Below, piece after piece: positions 7,713 to 16,987 of a stretch of 64,000 nucleotides of DNA. The notes below the pieces were generated by a model. That model made no database searches, was not told the origin of the DNA, and saw nothing but the letters and a program-made list of their open reading frames with translations. The stretch comes from Thalassobellus sp050294475. Its GTDB lineage: Bacteria; Bacteroidota; Bacteroidia; Flavobacteriales; Flavobacteriaceae. The first letter of the stretch is position 1. Every line of letters starts with the position of its first letter. Location of the stretch: positions 79,022 through 143,021 of the forward strand of contig JBNKOE010000022.1 in NCBI GenBank assembly GCA_050294475.1, in the 5' to 3' direction. A program made the position numbers and the translations under genes.

Positions 7713-8777
7713 GTGAAAATTAAAATTAAGGTATTACTTATATTGTTGTTTTTGGCTGTGTTTTTTTCTTGTAGAGAGGATGAATACAGGTTAAAAGAAA
7801 CTTCAGAAGAGCAACCATTGGTAAAAGAATCGGCTGTAGCCAGTTTAATGAAACGTACTAGCCTTAAAGACGGGTCGATTGATAATATTATAGATCAGGC
7901 AAATTGTATAACTATTAAACTTCCTGTTACTATTGAAGTTAATGGCATTTCTATTATTGTTAGTGATACTGAAGATTATAATACTATCGAGGCTATTTTT
8001 GATGAATACGATGATGATACAGATACTTTAATAATTAGCTACCCCATAACCATTATACTAGAAGATTTTACTGAAAAAGTGATTACTTCAGATGCTGAAT
8101 TTAACACATTTAAAAATGATTGTTTAGGCGAGGATGAAGAAGACGATGATATTGAATGCATAGATTTTAATTACCCAATAGCTTTTACTACTTATAATAC
8201 ACTTATAGATAAACTAGGTTCAAAATCTATAAATAGCGATAAGGAACTTTATGAGTTTATAGATTCGATTGAAGATTATTTGATTGTTAATATCAATTTT
8301 CCTTTGGTTGTGACACTTTCTGATGGCACTTCTATTACTATTGATAATTTGGATACTTTAAAATTCAATATTGAAAATGCTAAAGACGATTGCGATGAAG
8401 ATGACAATTTTGATTATAATGATGACGATAATTTAAGTGGAACTGAGCAAGAGTTTATTGATTTATTAAAATTATGTCCTTGGGAAATTGATGAGTTAGA
8501 AGTAAGTGGTCAACATGTTGAAAACCAATTTGAAGGATATAAATTTCTATTTAATGAAAATGGTGTTGCAACCGCTACAAATACTTCTGGAATTTCATAT
8601 AATGGCACATGGGAAGTTACTACCAATAGTGGATTAAGACTTACCATTCAATTTGATGATTTATCTTCTATTAATAATACATGGAGGTTGCATGAAATAC
8701 ATTACGAAGATGATGGTACAGAATTAGATTTACGCAATCTTGAAGATCATATGAAACTAGAACAAAAATGTCCTTAA
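7713..8777 (+). CDS. Acidic lipoprotein divergent from the FecI operon
   Basis: Predicted lipoprotein of 354 residues with a GTG start. The leader ends in a lipobox-like FFSC, then about 330 residues rich in Asp/Glu including runs such as DEYDDDTDT and EDEEDDD. Two related segments (about residues 68-135 and 147-225) share the pattern 'C..I..P..........Y.T.......' followed by 'NI..P..V...DG..I.I'. They suggest a duplicated beta-sandwich-like module. The last 100 residues resemble a lipocalin-like 'WEI..L......G.....Y.F.F..NG.A......' tail. Proteins of this layout often sit beside FecI/FecR units in Flavobacteriia. It may be a surface partner of the receptor, but this is inference. Confidence 0.65.
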   Translation: MKIKIKVLLILLFLAVFFSCREDEYRLKETSEEQPLVKESAVASLMKRTSLKDGSIDNIIDQANCITIKLPVTIEVNGISIIVSDTEDYNTIEAIFDEYDDDTDTLIISYPITIILEDFTEKVITSDAEFNTFKNDCLGEDEEDDDIECIDFNYPIAFTTYNTLIDKLGSKSINSDKELYEFIDSIEDYLIVNINFPLVVTLSDGTSITIDNLDTLKFNIENAKDDCDEDDNFDYNDDDNLSGTEQEFIDLLKLCPWEIDELEVSGQHVENQFEGYKFLFNENGVATATNTSGISYNGTWEVTTNSGLRLTIQFDDLSSINNTWRLHEIHYEDDGTELDLRNLEDHMKLEQKCP

Positions 8778-9259
8778 GCTTTTAATTCTAGCAACATTTC
8801 AACAGAAATAGTTTTTACATTTTGAAATGAAGTGTCGCAGGTAAGTACTTTTTCAAATTCAAAATCAGAAGAGTCTAGTAAGATATTAGCTTTTAAAATA
8901 ACAGTATCCTTAATTTTTTTAATGCTTCCTATAAAGGTCTTTTGTTTTTTATCACAAAGTACTCTCATGTCTCCTTTTATAATTACTGTAGATTCATTTT
9001 CAGATAATTCAGAGTAATCAAATTCTAGTAATTCACCTGTAAATTCAATTCTAGGTCTTGCATTCATTGGTATAACACCAGAATCTAACTTAAAATGCTT
9101 TTTGAATAACGAAATTTGAATGTCATGATTATTAATATATGATTGAATTTCAAATGAATTTTTTAGAGGTTGTCTAGAATAAGATTTAGACGCATAAAAA
9201 GTAATATCGCTATTAAAAGCAAAGTAAGTTGCGTTTTGTTTTTGAATTTCATGCATCAT
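8774..9259 (-). CDS. YceI-like protein without signal peptide
   Basis: Protein of 161 residues, convergent with the lipoprotein gene and overlapping its stop by 4 nt. The order of strands and the central 'FTGEL..FDYSELSENESTVIIKGDM' region resemble YceI lipocalin-like proteins, but the usual signal peptide and the conserved ending are not apparent. It would then be cytoplasmic. I give the YceI assignment low weight. Two clearer YceI relatives are found at 39.0 and 41.0 kb. Confidence 0.45.
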   Translation of the reverse strand: MMHEIQKQNATYFAFNSDITFYASKSYSRQPLKNSFEIQSYINNHDIQISLFKKHFKLDSGVIPMNARPRIEFTGELLEFDYSELSENESTVIIKGDMRVLCDKKQKTFIGSIKKIKDTVILKANILLDSSDFEFEKVLTCDTSFQNVKTISVEMLLELKA

Positions 9260-9516
9260 AAATATAAGTTTTTATATAGGTTAAGCACAGTAGATTGCTA
9301 TTAATTAGGAGTTGCGAGGTTTTTATCTTTTCTATAAATACAACAATTCCTTTTTTATAAAACAACTGAAAGGTTCTTTTTACTGAAAAAAGGGCATTTT
9401 ATTTTTTGTAAAGAAAATTAAATCAAAAAAAATCATGTAAAACTTAAAGCTGAGTTGTTCTTTAATAAAGCAGTAACTCTTAGGAGTAAAAAATAACTGA
9501 TTAGTATATTAAATTT

Positions 9517-10338
9517 ATGACAAAACCCCTTCATAATCTATACATAGCAACTATGGTGGTAATTACTTTAATTGCAACAGCATATCTAGTTTATACAGGT
9601 TATACTTATTATAACACACCTTTAGAGGAGCGATTTTATCATCCAAGACACACTTGGTTTAAGCCAAGTGGTATTTATGGACAAGGTCTTGGTATTATTG
9701 GTACGTTATTAATATTACTAGGAGTTGTTAGTTATATCGCTAGAAAACGTTATAATTTTTTATCGAAAACCATACGTTTAAAGTATTTATTAGAATTTCA
9801 TATTTTTTTATGTACACTAGGTCCAATTCTTATTTTATTTCACACGGCTTTTAAGTTTGGTGGTATTGTGTCAATTGCTTTTTGGAGTATGGTTGCCGTT
9901 GTTTTAAGTGGTGTAGCAGGACGTTTTATTTATATTCAAATTCCCAGAACTATTGAAGGGCGAGCACTAACATTAAAAGAAGTAAAAAATCTTAAAACAG
10001 ATTTAAGTGCTGTTTTAGACGAGAAGTTTCAAATTGATATTCAAACAAAACAATTGGTTGAGAGTATTGTAAATGCTGATAAACCTTCATATAAAAATGT
10101 AAGACAGTTAAAAAAGGAATTGAAACGAAAAAAAATTCCGAAAGACGATCAAAACTATATAATAAAGCTGGTTAAGGATGACGTAAGTCTTTCTGGAAAG
10201 ATTTCGCGTTTAGAAACCATGCAGAAATTATTTAAATATTGGCATGTGGCACATTTACCTTTTGCTTTAATAATGCTTGTAATAGTAGTTATTCACATAG
10301 CAATAACAGTGGCTTTTGGTTATAAATGGATATTTTAA
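9517..10338 (+). CDS. Membrane b-type cytochrome subunit
   Basis: Integral membrane protein of 273 residues with about five membrane segments (near 9-31, 54-74, 92-110, 117-137 and 247-266) and a charged cytoplasmic loop of about 100 residues between the last two. Candidate haem ligands are His95 and His109 in the third segment and His243/His246 and His260 at the last one. This arrangement suits two b haems stacked across the membrane. It opens the cytochrome cluster and overlaps the next gene. The likely role is to pass electrons between the quinone pool or the Fe-S flavoprotein and the periplasmic multihaem proteins. I cannot assign it to a named family with certainty. Confidence 0.7.
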   Translation: MTKPLHNLYIATMVVITLIATAYLVYTGYTYYNTPLEERFYHPRHTWFKPSGIYGQGLGIIGTLLILLGVVSYIARKRYNFLSKTIRLKYLLEFHIFLCTLGPILILFHTAFKFGGIVSIAFWSMVAVVLSGVAGRFIYIQIPRTIEGRALTLKEVKNLKTDLSAVLDEKFQIDIQTKQLVESIVNADKPSYKNVRQLKKELKRKKIPKDDQNYIIKLVKDDVSLSGKISRLETMQKLFKYWHVAHLPFALIMLVIVVIHIAITVAFGYKWIF

Positions 10339-11675
10339 TGGGAGAAGTACTTATAGAACAAATATTAGTTTATGGCACTGTATTGATACTGTGTGCTATT
10401 ACTGTTTTCTTTTATTTAAGAAAGAAGAAAGTGAATTCTGTAGTTGTTAAAGAAAAGGTTGAGTTAGCAAAAGTTGAAGGGCTTTTTGAACCTGTTTCAC
10501 TATATCCACATATCGATTTAAAAACGTGTATAGGAAGTGGAGCTTGTATAACCGCATGTCCAGAAAAAGATATTCTTGGTATTGTTGATGGTGTTGCAAC
10601 CGTTATAAATACAGCTAATTGTATTGGTCATGGAGCATGTTTTCATGCGTGTCCTGTTGAAGCTATTACCCTTAGGATAGGAACAGATACCAGAGGTGTT
10701 GACTTGCCTCATGTTAGTGAAACGTTTGAGACCAATTTTAAGGGTATTTATATAGCAGGCGAATTAGGTGGCATGGGGCTTATTAAAAATAGTGTAGAAC
10801 AAGGTCAGCAAGCCATAATGAATATTGTTAAGAGTAAAAAAGTATCTAAAAAAGATGTCGTAGATGTCGTTATTATTGGAGCTGGACCTGCTGGTATATC
10901 GGCGACACTTGCAGCAAAAGAACTCGGTTTAACCAGTGTTACTTTAGAACAAGAATCTTTGGGCGGTACGGTTTATACATTTCCTAGATCTAAAATAGTT
11001 ATGACAGCTCCAATGAATTTACCTCTATATGGAAAAGCAAAATTATTTAACACATCAAAAGATGAATTACTTCAATTATGGAAAAAGGTAATTTCTAAGC
11101 ATAATATAGAAATTAAAGAGCATACTAAAGTAGAAAGTATTATTCCTAAGGAAGATAGCACCTTTAAAATTGTTACCAATACCAATGAAGAATTTATTTG
11201 TAATAACGTTTTGCTTGCTATAGGAAAGCGAGGAAGTCCTAGAAAATTAAATGTGCCAGGAGAAGATTCTCAGAAAGTAGCCTATCGATTATTAGAACCC
11301 GAAAATATTCAAAATAAGAATGTGCTAGTTGTTGGTGGTGGCGATTCTGCTATTGAAACCGTGCTACTATTAAAAGATGAGAATAATGCGACTTTATCTT
11401 ATAGAAAAGACAAGTTTGCTAGGTTAAAACCCAAGAATAAAGAAAAAGTTGAAGCAGCCATTGCAGATGGATCACTTAATGTCATTTTTAATTCAAATGT
11501 TATTTCTATTAATGAAAATGATGTACTGCTTAAGATTGACGATAACGATGAAGCTAAACAAATAGAAAACGATTTGGTATACATATTTGCAGGTGGCGAA
11601 CTTCCAACTCGTTTTTTAGAAAAAGCAGGTGTTAAAATTACCAAGCGTTTTGGATATACCATGAAAAGCCATTAA
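10338..11675 (+). CDS. Membrane-anchored Fe-S/FAD/NAD(P) oxidoreductase
   Basis: Protein of about 445 residues: one N-terminal membrane segment (5-26), a ferredoxin-like double motif (about 64-106), then a thioredoxin-reductase-like fold with an FAD loop IIGAGPAGISA and an NAD(P) loop VVGGGDSAIETV. The ferredoxin motifs are CIGSGACITACP and CIGHGACFHACP. In both, the second Cys of the normal CxxCxxCxxxCP is replaced, by Ser and by His. I chose ATG 10338, which overlaps the previous stop as TAATG; ATG 10326 is also possible. It probably links NAD(P)H to the b-type cytochrome next door. Direction of electron flow is unknown. Confidence 0.8.
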   Translation: MGEVLIEQILVYGTVLILCAITVFFYLRKKKVNSVVVKEKVELAKVEGLFEPVSLYPHIDLKTCIGSGACITACPEKDILGIVDGVATVINTANCIGHGACFHACPVEAITLRIGTDTRGVDLPHVSETFETNFKGIYIAGELGGMGLIKNSVEQGQQAIMNIVKSKKVSKKDVVDVVIIGAGPAGISATLAAKELGLTSVTLEQESLGGTVYTFPRSKIVMTAPMNLPLYGKAKLFNTSKDELLQLWKKVISKHNIEIKEHTKVESIIPKEDSTFKIVTNTNEEFICNNVLLAIGKRGSPRKLNVPGEDSQKVAYRLLEPENIQNKNVLVVGGGDSAIETVLLLKDENNATLSYRKDKFARLKPKNKEKVEAAIADGSLNVIFNSNVISINENDVLLKIDDNDEAKQIENDLVYIFAGGELPTRFLEKAGVKITKRFGYTMKSH

Positions 11676-11681
11676 AAGTAT

Positions 11682-13517
11682 TTGAAAAATGTAATTCTAC
11701 ATATCGTTTTTGTTGTTTTTTTAGTATGTCTTGGGCATGCTCAAATTTCTCCTGGCGATTTATCTGAAGCTCATAAGGAGTTAGAAGGCATGAGTAATTG
11801 TACACAATGCCATGAGTTAGGAGAAAAAGTTTTAGATAGTAAATGTTTAGAATGCCATAAAGACATACAAACACTTATTAATAAAAAAGAAGGTTTGCAT
11901 GGTCAAGCAAATGTTATAAAGCAAGATTGTTTTCAATGCCATAGCGATCATCATGGAAGAAAATTTGATATGATTCACCTTGATGAAGATAAATTTAATC
12001 ATGATGAAACAGGATACGAATTAGAAGGTAAACATGCCACAGTTGATTGTAGAAAATGTCATATGCCAGATAATATTCAAAATACTGAAATAAGGAAAAG
12101 AAAAAATACATTCCTTGGTTTGGCACAAGAATGTTTAAGCTGTCATGACGATTTTCATCAAGAAACCCTTTCAAATGATTGTGCTAAATGTCATGATTTT
12201 GAAGCCTTTAAACCAGCTTCAAAATTTAATCATGATAACGCAGAATTTGTTTTAAAAGGAAAGCATAATGATGTTGAATGTATTAAATGCCATAAAGAAA
12301 CTACACGAAATGGTAAAGAGTTTCAAGAGTTTACAGGTTTAGTTTTTGATGATTGTATTGCTTGTCATGAAGATCCGCATGAGCGTAAACTTCCTGGTGA
12401 TTGTAAATCTTGTCACCAAGAAACTAATTTTAATTTGTTTTTTGGAGAAGACACGTTTAATCATAATTTAACAAAGTTTGCTTTAAAAGGAAAACACAAA
12501 GAAGTAGACTGTTTTAGTTGTCATAAAGAAACGGGTAATCCTTTATTAGCTTTTCAAGATAATCTACGCGTTCAAGAAAATAACTGTGTAAAATGTCATA
12601 ACGATGTACATGAGGGTAAATTTGGATTAGATTGTGCAAAATGCCATAGTGAAACAAGTTTTTTATCAATAAAAAAGATAAAGAATTTTGATCATAGCGT
12701 TACAGATTATCCGTTGGAAGGTAAACACCTAGAGGTAGATTGTAAACAATGTCATAAAGGGCGTTATACAAAAGCTATTGATTTTTCGACATGTAATAAA
12801 TGCCATGACGATTATCATGAAGGTGAGTTTAAAGAAAATAATGTATCTCCTGATTGTGTGGAGTGTCATTCTTTACAAGAAGGGTTTGATTATAGCTTAT
12901 TTACATTAGAACAGCATCAAGAAACCGATTTTCCTTTAAAAGGCGCTCATATAGCCACACCTTGTTATGCTTGTCATGTAAGTGAAGAAAAACAACGTTG
13001 GAAGTTTAAATCCTTAGGAAACGATTGTATAGATTGCCATAATGATATTCATGAGAATTTTATTAGTGATAAGTTTTATCCTAATCAAGATTGTAGTACT
13101 TGCCATGTGAATGATACTTGGTCTAGTATCAATTCGTTCGATCATTCTAAAACCAAATGGCCTCTTGAAGGTAAACATCAAGAAGTTGCTTGTCGTGAAT
13201 GTCATTTTACTGAAAATAAAAATAATAAATCAGAAATAGTACAAAAGTTTATCAATTTAAATACAGATTGCATAGCATGTCATGACAATGTACATGAAGA
13301 TAAATTCGCTATAAATGGTGTAACCGACTGTGTAAGATGTCATGTAACAAGTAGTTGGCTACCCGAAAATTTTGACCATAATACCACAAATTTCCCTCTA
13401 GAAGGTAAGCACAAAGACGTTGAATGTAGAGCGTGTCACACGAGTTCTACAGTAAACGGTAATGAAGAAATAATTTATAAGCTAAATAAATTTGAATGTA
13501 TAGATTGCCACTCATAA
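11682..13517 (+). CDS. Multihaem c-type cytochrome, 23 CxxCH motifs
   Basis: Exported cytochrome of 611 residues, TTG start at 11682, signal peptide of about 21 residues ending in GHAQ. I count 23 CxxCH haem-binding motifs. They lie in irregular units of about 75 residues that repeat 'F.H....Y.LEGKH..V.C..CH', 'C..CH.D.H' and 'C..CH'. These resemble doubled-CxxCH or cytochrome c3-like proteins. Isolated His residues (KH, DxH) supply likely distal ligands. Start is 6 nt after the Fe-S flavoprotein gene, and the gene overlaps the next cytochrome by 22 nt. Role: periplasmic electron wire. The TTG start is needed to include the signal peptide. Confidence 0.9.
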   Translation: MKNVILHIVFVVFLVCLGHAQISPGDLSEAHKELEGMSNCTQCHELGEKVLDSKCLECHKDIQTLINKKEGLHGQANVIKQDCFQCHSDHHGRKFDMIHLDEDKFNHDETGYELEGKHATVDCRKCHMPDNIQNTEIRKRKNTFLGLAQECLSCHDDFHQETLSNDCAKCHDFEAFKPASKFNHDNAEFVLKGKHNDVECIKCHKETTRNGKEFQEFTGLVFDDCIACHEDPHERKLPGDCKSCHQETNFNLFFGEDTFNHNLTKFALKGKHKEVDCFSCHKETGNPLLAFQDNLRVQENNCVKCHNDVHEGKFGLDCAKCHSETSFLSIKKIKNFDHSVTDYPLEGKHLEVDCKQCHKGRYTKAIDFSTCNKCHDDYHEGEFKENNVSPDCVECHSLQEGFDYSLFTLEQHQETDFPLKGAHIATPCYACHVSEEKQRWKFKSLGNDCIDCHNDIHENFISDKFYPNQDCSTCHVNDTWSSINSFDHSKTKWPLEGKHQEVACRECHFTENKNNKSEIVQKFINLNTDCIACHDNVHEDKFAINGVTDCVRCHVTSSWLPENFDHNTTNFPLEGKHKDVECRACHTSSTVNGNEEIIYKLNKFECIDCHS

Positions 13518-15349
13518 TACTGTCTTTTTTGATGGTTACATCGGTTTTTGCTCAATCTCCTCACGGGGAAGATTTAAAAATTAATTGTAATCAATGTCAT
13601 AATCCATCTGGTTGGGAATTAGATGTTTATTTAATGCGTTTTAATCATAATAAAACAGATTTTAAATTAGAAGGCGCTCACACGCAAACCGATTGTAAAG
13701 CTTGCCATGAGAGTTTAGTTTTTAGTGAAGCACCTAATCAATGTGCATCATGTCATAACGATATTCATAGCATGTCTGTTGGAAATGATTGCGCACAATG
13801 TCACACATCGAAAACATGGATTGTTGATAATGTACAGGAAATTCATGAAGAAAATGGATTTCCATTAATAGGGGCTCATAGCAGTTTGAGTTGTGTTGCT
13901 TGTCATACTGCTGAAACTAATTTACGATTTGATAGAATAGGTAATGATTGTATAAGTTGCCATCAACAAGATTATGATGCAACTCAAAGTCCAAATCATA
14001 CGAAATCTAATTTTTCAACAGATTGTATTGAATGTCACAATCCGTTAGGAAATGGATGGAGTACAAATAGTATTGGGAATCATGACTTTTTCCCACTAAC
14101 ACAAGGTCACGATATACAAGATTGTACTCAGTGTCATAAAACAGCAAATTATTCAGATGCCGATCCTAATTGTATAAGTTGTCATCAAACGGATTATGAT
14201 AGCACAACAGATCCTAATCATAGTAATATTGGTTTTTCAACAGATTGTGCTAGTTGTCACACCACAAATCCAGGATGGACACCAGCAACGATTAATCATG
14301 ACTTTTTCCCTTTAACACAAGGACATGATATACAAGATTGTACCCAGTGTCATAAAACGGCAAATTATTCAGATGCCGATCCTAATTGTGTAAGTTGTCA
14401 TCAAACTGATTATGATGGTACTACAGATCCGAATCATAGTAATACTGGTTTCTCAACAGATTGTGCTAGCTGTCACACCACAAATTCAGGATGGACACCA
14501 GCAACGATTAATCATGACTTTTTCCCACTAACACAAGGTCACGATATACAAGATTGTACCCAGTGTCATAAAACAGCAAATTATTCAGATGCCGATCCTA
14601 ATTGTATAAGTTGTCATCAAACTGATTATGATAGCACTACAGATCCAAATCATAAGGCAGCTAATTTCCCAACAGATTGTGCTAGTTGCCATACCACGAA
14701 TCCAGGATGGACACCAGCAACGATTAATCATGACTTTTTCCCTTTAACACAAGGTCATAATATACAAGATTGTAAGGCGTGTCATAAAACCAACAATTAT
14801 TCGGATGCCGATCCTAATTGTGTAAGTTGTCATCAAACTGATTATGATGGTACTACGAATCCGAATCATAATAATGCTGGTTTTCCAACAGATTGTGCTA
14901 GTTGCCATACCACGAATCCAGGATGGACACCAGCAACGATTAATCATGACTTTTTCCCTTTAACACAAGGTCATAATATACAAGATTGTAAAGCGTGTCA
15001 TAAAACCAACAATTATTCGGATGCCGATCCTAATTGTGTAAGTTGTCATCAAACCGATTATGATGGTACTACAGATCCAAATCATAAGGCGGCTAATTTT
15101 CCAACAGATTGTGTTGAGTGTCATACCACAAACTCTGGATGGACACCTTCAACCTTTAATCATGATCCGTATTTCCCTATTTATACAGGTAAACATAGAC
15201 AGGGTGAAACATGGGATAAATGTACCGAATGCCATACAAATGCAAATGATTTTTCGTCATTCGATTGTATCCATTGTCATACTGGCGATCACAATACCAA
15301 TTTAGGTAATCAACGATGTTATGAATGCCACCCCAGAGGTAAAGACTAA
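13496..15349 (+). CDS. Multihaem c-type cytochrome with tandem repeats, 25 CxxCH motifs
   Basis: Exported cytochrome of 617 residues. Signal peptide MYRLPLIILSFLMVTSVFAQ; the ATG lies inside the 3' end of the upstream cytochrome gene (22-nt overlap, other frame). I count 25 CxxCH motifs. Residues about 196-555 are five near-identical 72-residue units, each with three motifs (CTQCH or CKACH, C[IV]SCH, CASCH or CVECH), encoded by a 216-bp tandem DNA repeat. With the preceding gene it gives up to 48 c haems. It probably forms an extended haem chain in the periplasm or at the outer membrane. Confidence 0.9.
   Translation: MYRLPLIILSFLMVTSVFAQSPHGEDLKINCNQCHNPSGWELDVYLMRFNHNKTDFKLEGAHTQTDCKACHESLVFSEAPNQCASCHNDIHSMSVGNDCAQCHTSKTWIVDNVQEIHEENGFPLIGAHSSLSCVACHTAETNLRFDRIGNDCISCHQQDYDATQSPNHTKSNFSTDCIECHNPLGNGWSTNSIGNHDFFPLTQGHDIQDCTQCHKTANYSDADPNCISCHQTDYDSTTDPNHSNIGFSTDCASCHTTNPGWTPATINHDFFPLTQGHDIQDCTQCHKTANYSDADPNCVSCHQTDYDGTTDPNHSNTGFSTDCASCHTTNSGWTPATINHDFFPLTQGHDIQDCTQCHKTANYSDADPNCISCHQTDYDSTTDPNHKAANFPTDCASCHTTNPGWTPATINHDFFPLTQGHNIQDCKACHKTNNYSDADPNCVSCHQTDYDGTTNPNHNNAGFPTDCASCHTTNPGWTPATINHDFFPLTQGHNIQDCKACHKTNNYSDADPNCVSCHQTDYDGTTDPNHKAANFPTDCVECHTTNSGWTPSTFNHDPYFPIYTGKHRQGETWDKCTECHTNANDFSSFDCIHCHTGDHNTNLGNQRCYECHPRGKD
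14081..15160 (+). repeat. 216-bp tandem repeat, five copies, inside the second cytochrome gene
   Basis: Units start at 14081, 14297, 14513, 14729 and 14945, exactly 216 nt apart, and are nearly identical at the DNA level. Each encodes 72 residues and three haem motifs. Substitutions group units 1-3 (TQCHKTANYS) apart from units 4-5 (KACHKTNNYS), which suggests at least two rounds of duplication. Confidence 0.92.
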
Positions 15350-15359
15350 AAGATAGAAG

Positions 15360-16985
15360 ATGGTGAAGTATAAATTTTATTTTATTTTCATATTTATTAT
15401 GGGAATAACAACAGATAGCCTACTGGCTCAAGATAATGAGCATACTATTATTGGTAAGGTTACTTTTGTTACTTCTAAAAATGCTTATGTAAGATTTGAA
15501 AATACAAATGTTGTTAAGATTGGAGACACACTACAAACAAAGGATAAAAAGAAATGTTTAGTGGTAACCAATAAGTCTACAAGTTCGGTGGTGTGCTTAA
15601 AAATTAATAACTGTATTATTAATAAAGATGATAAAATCTCATACGTTTATGAAGTTGAAGATAAAAGTAAAGTGCTTGAAAGTGAGGATATTCAGGAAAG
15701 TATAGGCATCAGTTTTAATGATTCTATTAAAGCCATTCAAAATAAAAAAAGTAAAACGTATACAGAGAAAATTACAAGCCGCTTATCGGCCGCTAGTTAT
15801 AGTAATTTTTCACAAGTAAGAGATGATAACCATCGACTTATGACGCGTTTTTCTTTAGAAGCAAATCATATAAATAATTCAAAATTTTCTGTTGAAAGTT
15901 ATCTTAACTATAGGCAAAATATTTACCCAAAGGATACAACTAATAGTTTAAGAAAAAGTCACTTAAATGTCTTTAATATGGCTTTAAAGTATGATATAGA
16001 TACCACGCTTTCTGTAACTTTAGGTCGGAAGATTAATTATAAAATATCATCTCTTGGAGCTATTGATGGCTTACAAGTCGAAAAGTTTATTGGTAATAAT
16101 TACGTGGGTGTTATTGCAGGATTTAGACCCGATATTTATGATTATGGTTTCAATTCTAATTTATTACAATACGGTGCATATATTGGCAGATTAACTAATA
16201 GTGAGAATTTTTATTCTCAAACTACTATGGGTTTTGCAGAACAAAGAAATCAAAATGACATTGATAGGCGATTTGGTTATCTTCAACATTCCAGTACGCT
16301 TTTTAAAAAGTTTAATTTATTTTCAACTTTAGAAGTCGATTTATATAATAAAGTAAATGATTCTATAAAAAACAATATTAGAGTTACAAACTTATATGTA
16401 TCAGGTCGTTATCGTTTAAGTAGTAAGTTTAATGTGTCGTTATCTTACGATTCTAGAAAACGTATTATTTATTACAAAACCTATGAAACCGATATTGAGA
16501 GATTGTTAGATGAAGATATTGCTAGACAAGGTTTTAGAGCACGTTTAAATATCAGGCCTGTTAAGTATGTTTATAGTGGATTTAGTTATAGTAAACGACT
16601 ACAAAGTGATAGTCAAAACAAGTCTGATAATATATATGGTTATGTTAGTTTATCTAAGTTACCCATTAACGGAAGATTGTCTTTAACATATAATATGAAT
16701 ACTTCAAACTATTTAAAAAGTAATATAGCTTCTATTAGATATTCTAGAGAATTTATAGATGGTAGATTTGGTACAGATACTTATTATAGATTTGTAAATT
16801 ATAAATACAATACCAATGTAGCAGATTTTAATCAGCACTATATAGGCACTTATTTATCTTATTATATAGATAGGTCTTTTACATTTAGTTTGTCTGGAGA
16901 GGTTTCTATGTATGGAAACCAAACAGATTATAGAATAAACACTCAAATTATTAAGCGCTTTTTTAGAAGCAAAAAAAGAAAATAG
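15360..16985 (+). CDS. Predicted outer-membrane beta-barrel of the cytochrome cluster
   Basis: Exported protein of 541 residues starting 10 nt after the second cytochrome. A signal peptide ending near LLAQ is followed by a small beta-rich N-terminal domain (about 28-110) and a linker. From about 140 there are alternating amphipathic strands rich in Tyr, Ser and Arg (for example 'YRQNIYP', 'SLSGEVSMYG') to the C-terminus, typical of an outer-membrane barrel. By analogy with porin-cytochrome conduits it could house or contact the multihaem proteins. Sequence similarity to known conduit porins was not tested. Confidence 0.65.
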   Translation: MVKYKFYFIFIFIMGITTDSLLAQDNEHTIIGKVTFVTSKNAYVRFENTNVVKIGDTLQTKDKKKCLVVTNKSTSSVVCLKINNCIINKDDKISYVYEVEDKSKVLESEDIQESIGISFNDSIKAIQNKKSKTYTEKITSRLSAASYSNFSQVRDDNHRLMTRFSLEANHINNSKFSVESYLNYRQNIYPKDTTNSLRKSHLNVFNMALKYDIDTTLSVTLGRKINYKISSLGAIDGLQVEKFIGNNYVGVIAGFRPDIYDYGFNSNLLQYGAYIGRLTNSENFYSQTTMGFAEQRNQNDIDRRFGYLQHSSTLFKKFNLFSTLEVDLYNKVNDSIKNNIRVTNLYVSGRYRLSSKFNVSLSYDSRKRIIYYKTYETDIERLLDEDIARQGFRARLNIRPVKYVYSGFSYSKRLQSDSQNKSDNIYGYVSLSKLPINGRLSLTYNMNTSNYLKSNIASIRYSREFIDGRFGTDTYYRFVNYKYNTNVADFNQHYIGTYLSYYIDRSFTFSLSGEVSMYGNQTDYRINTQIIKRFFRSKKRK

Positions 16986-16987
16986 TC

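Noticed and set aside
14081..15160. Assembly duplication in the second cytochrome gene
   Set aside because: The five units differ by consistent substitutions and keep frame and haem motifs, so they look biological. Copy number still needs long reads.
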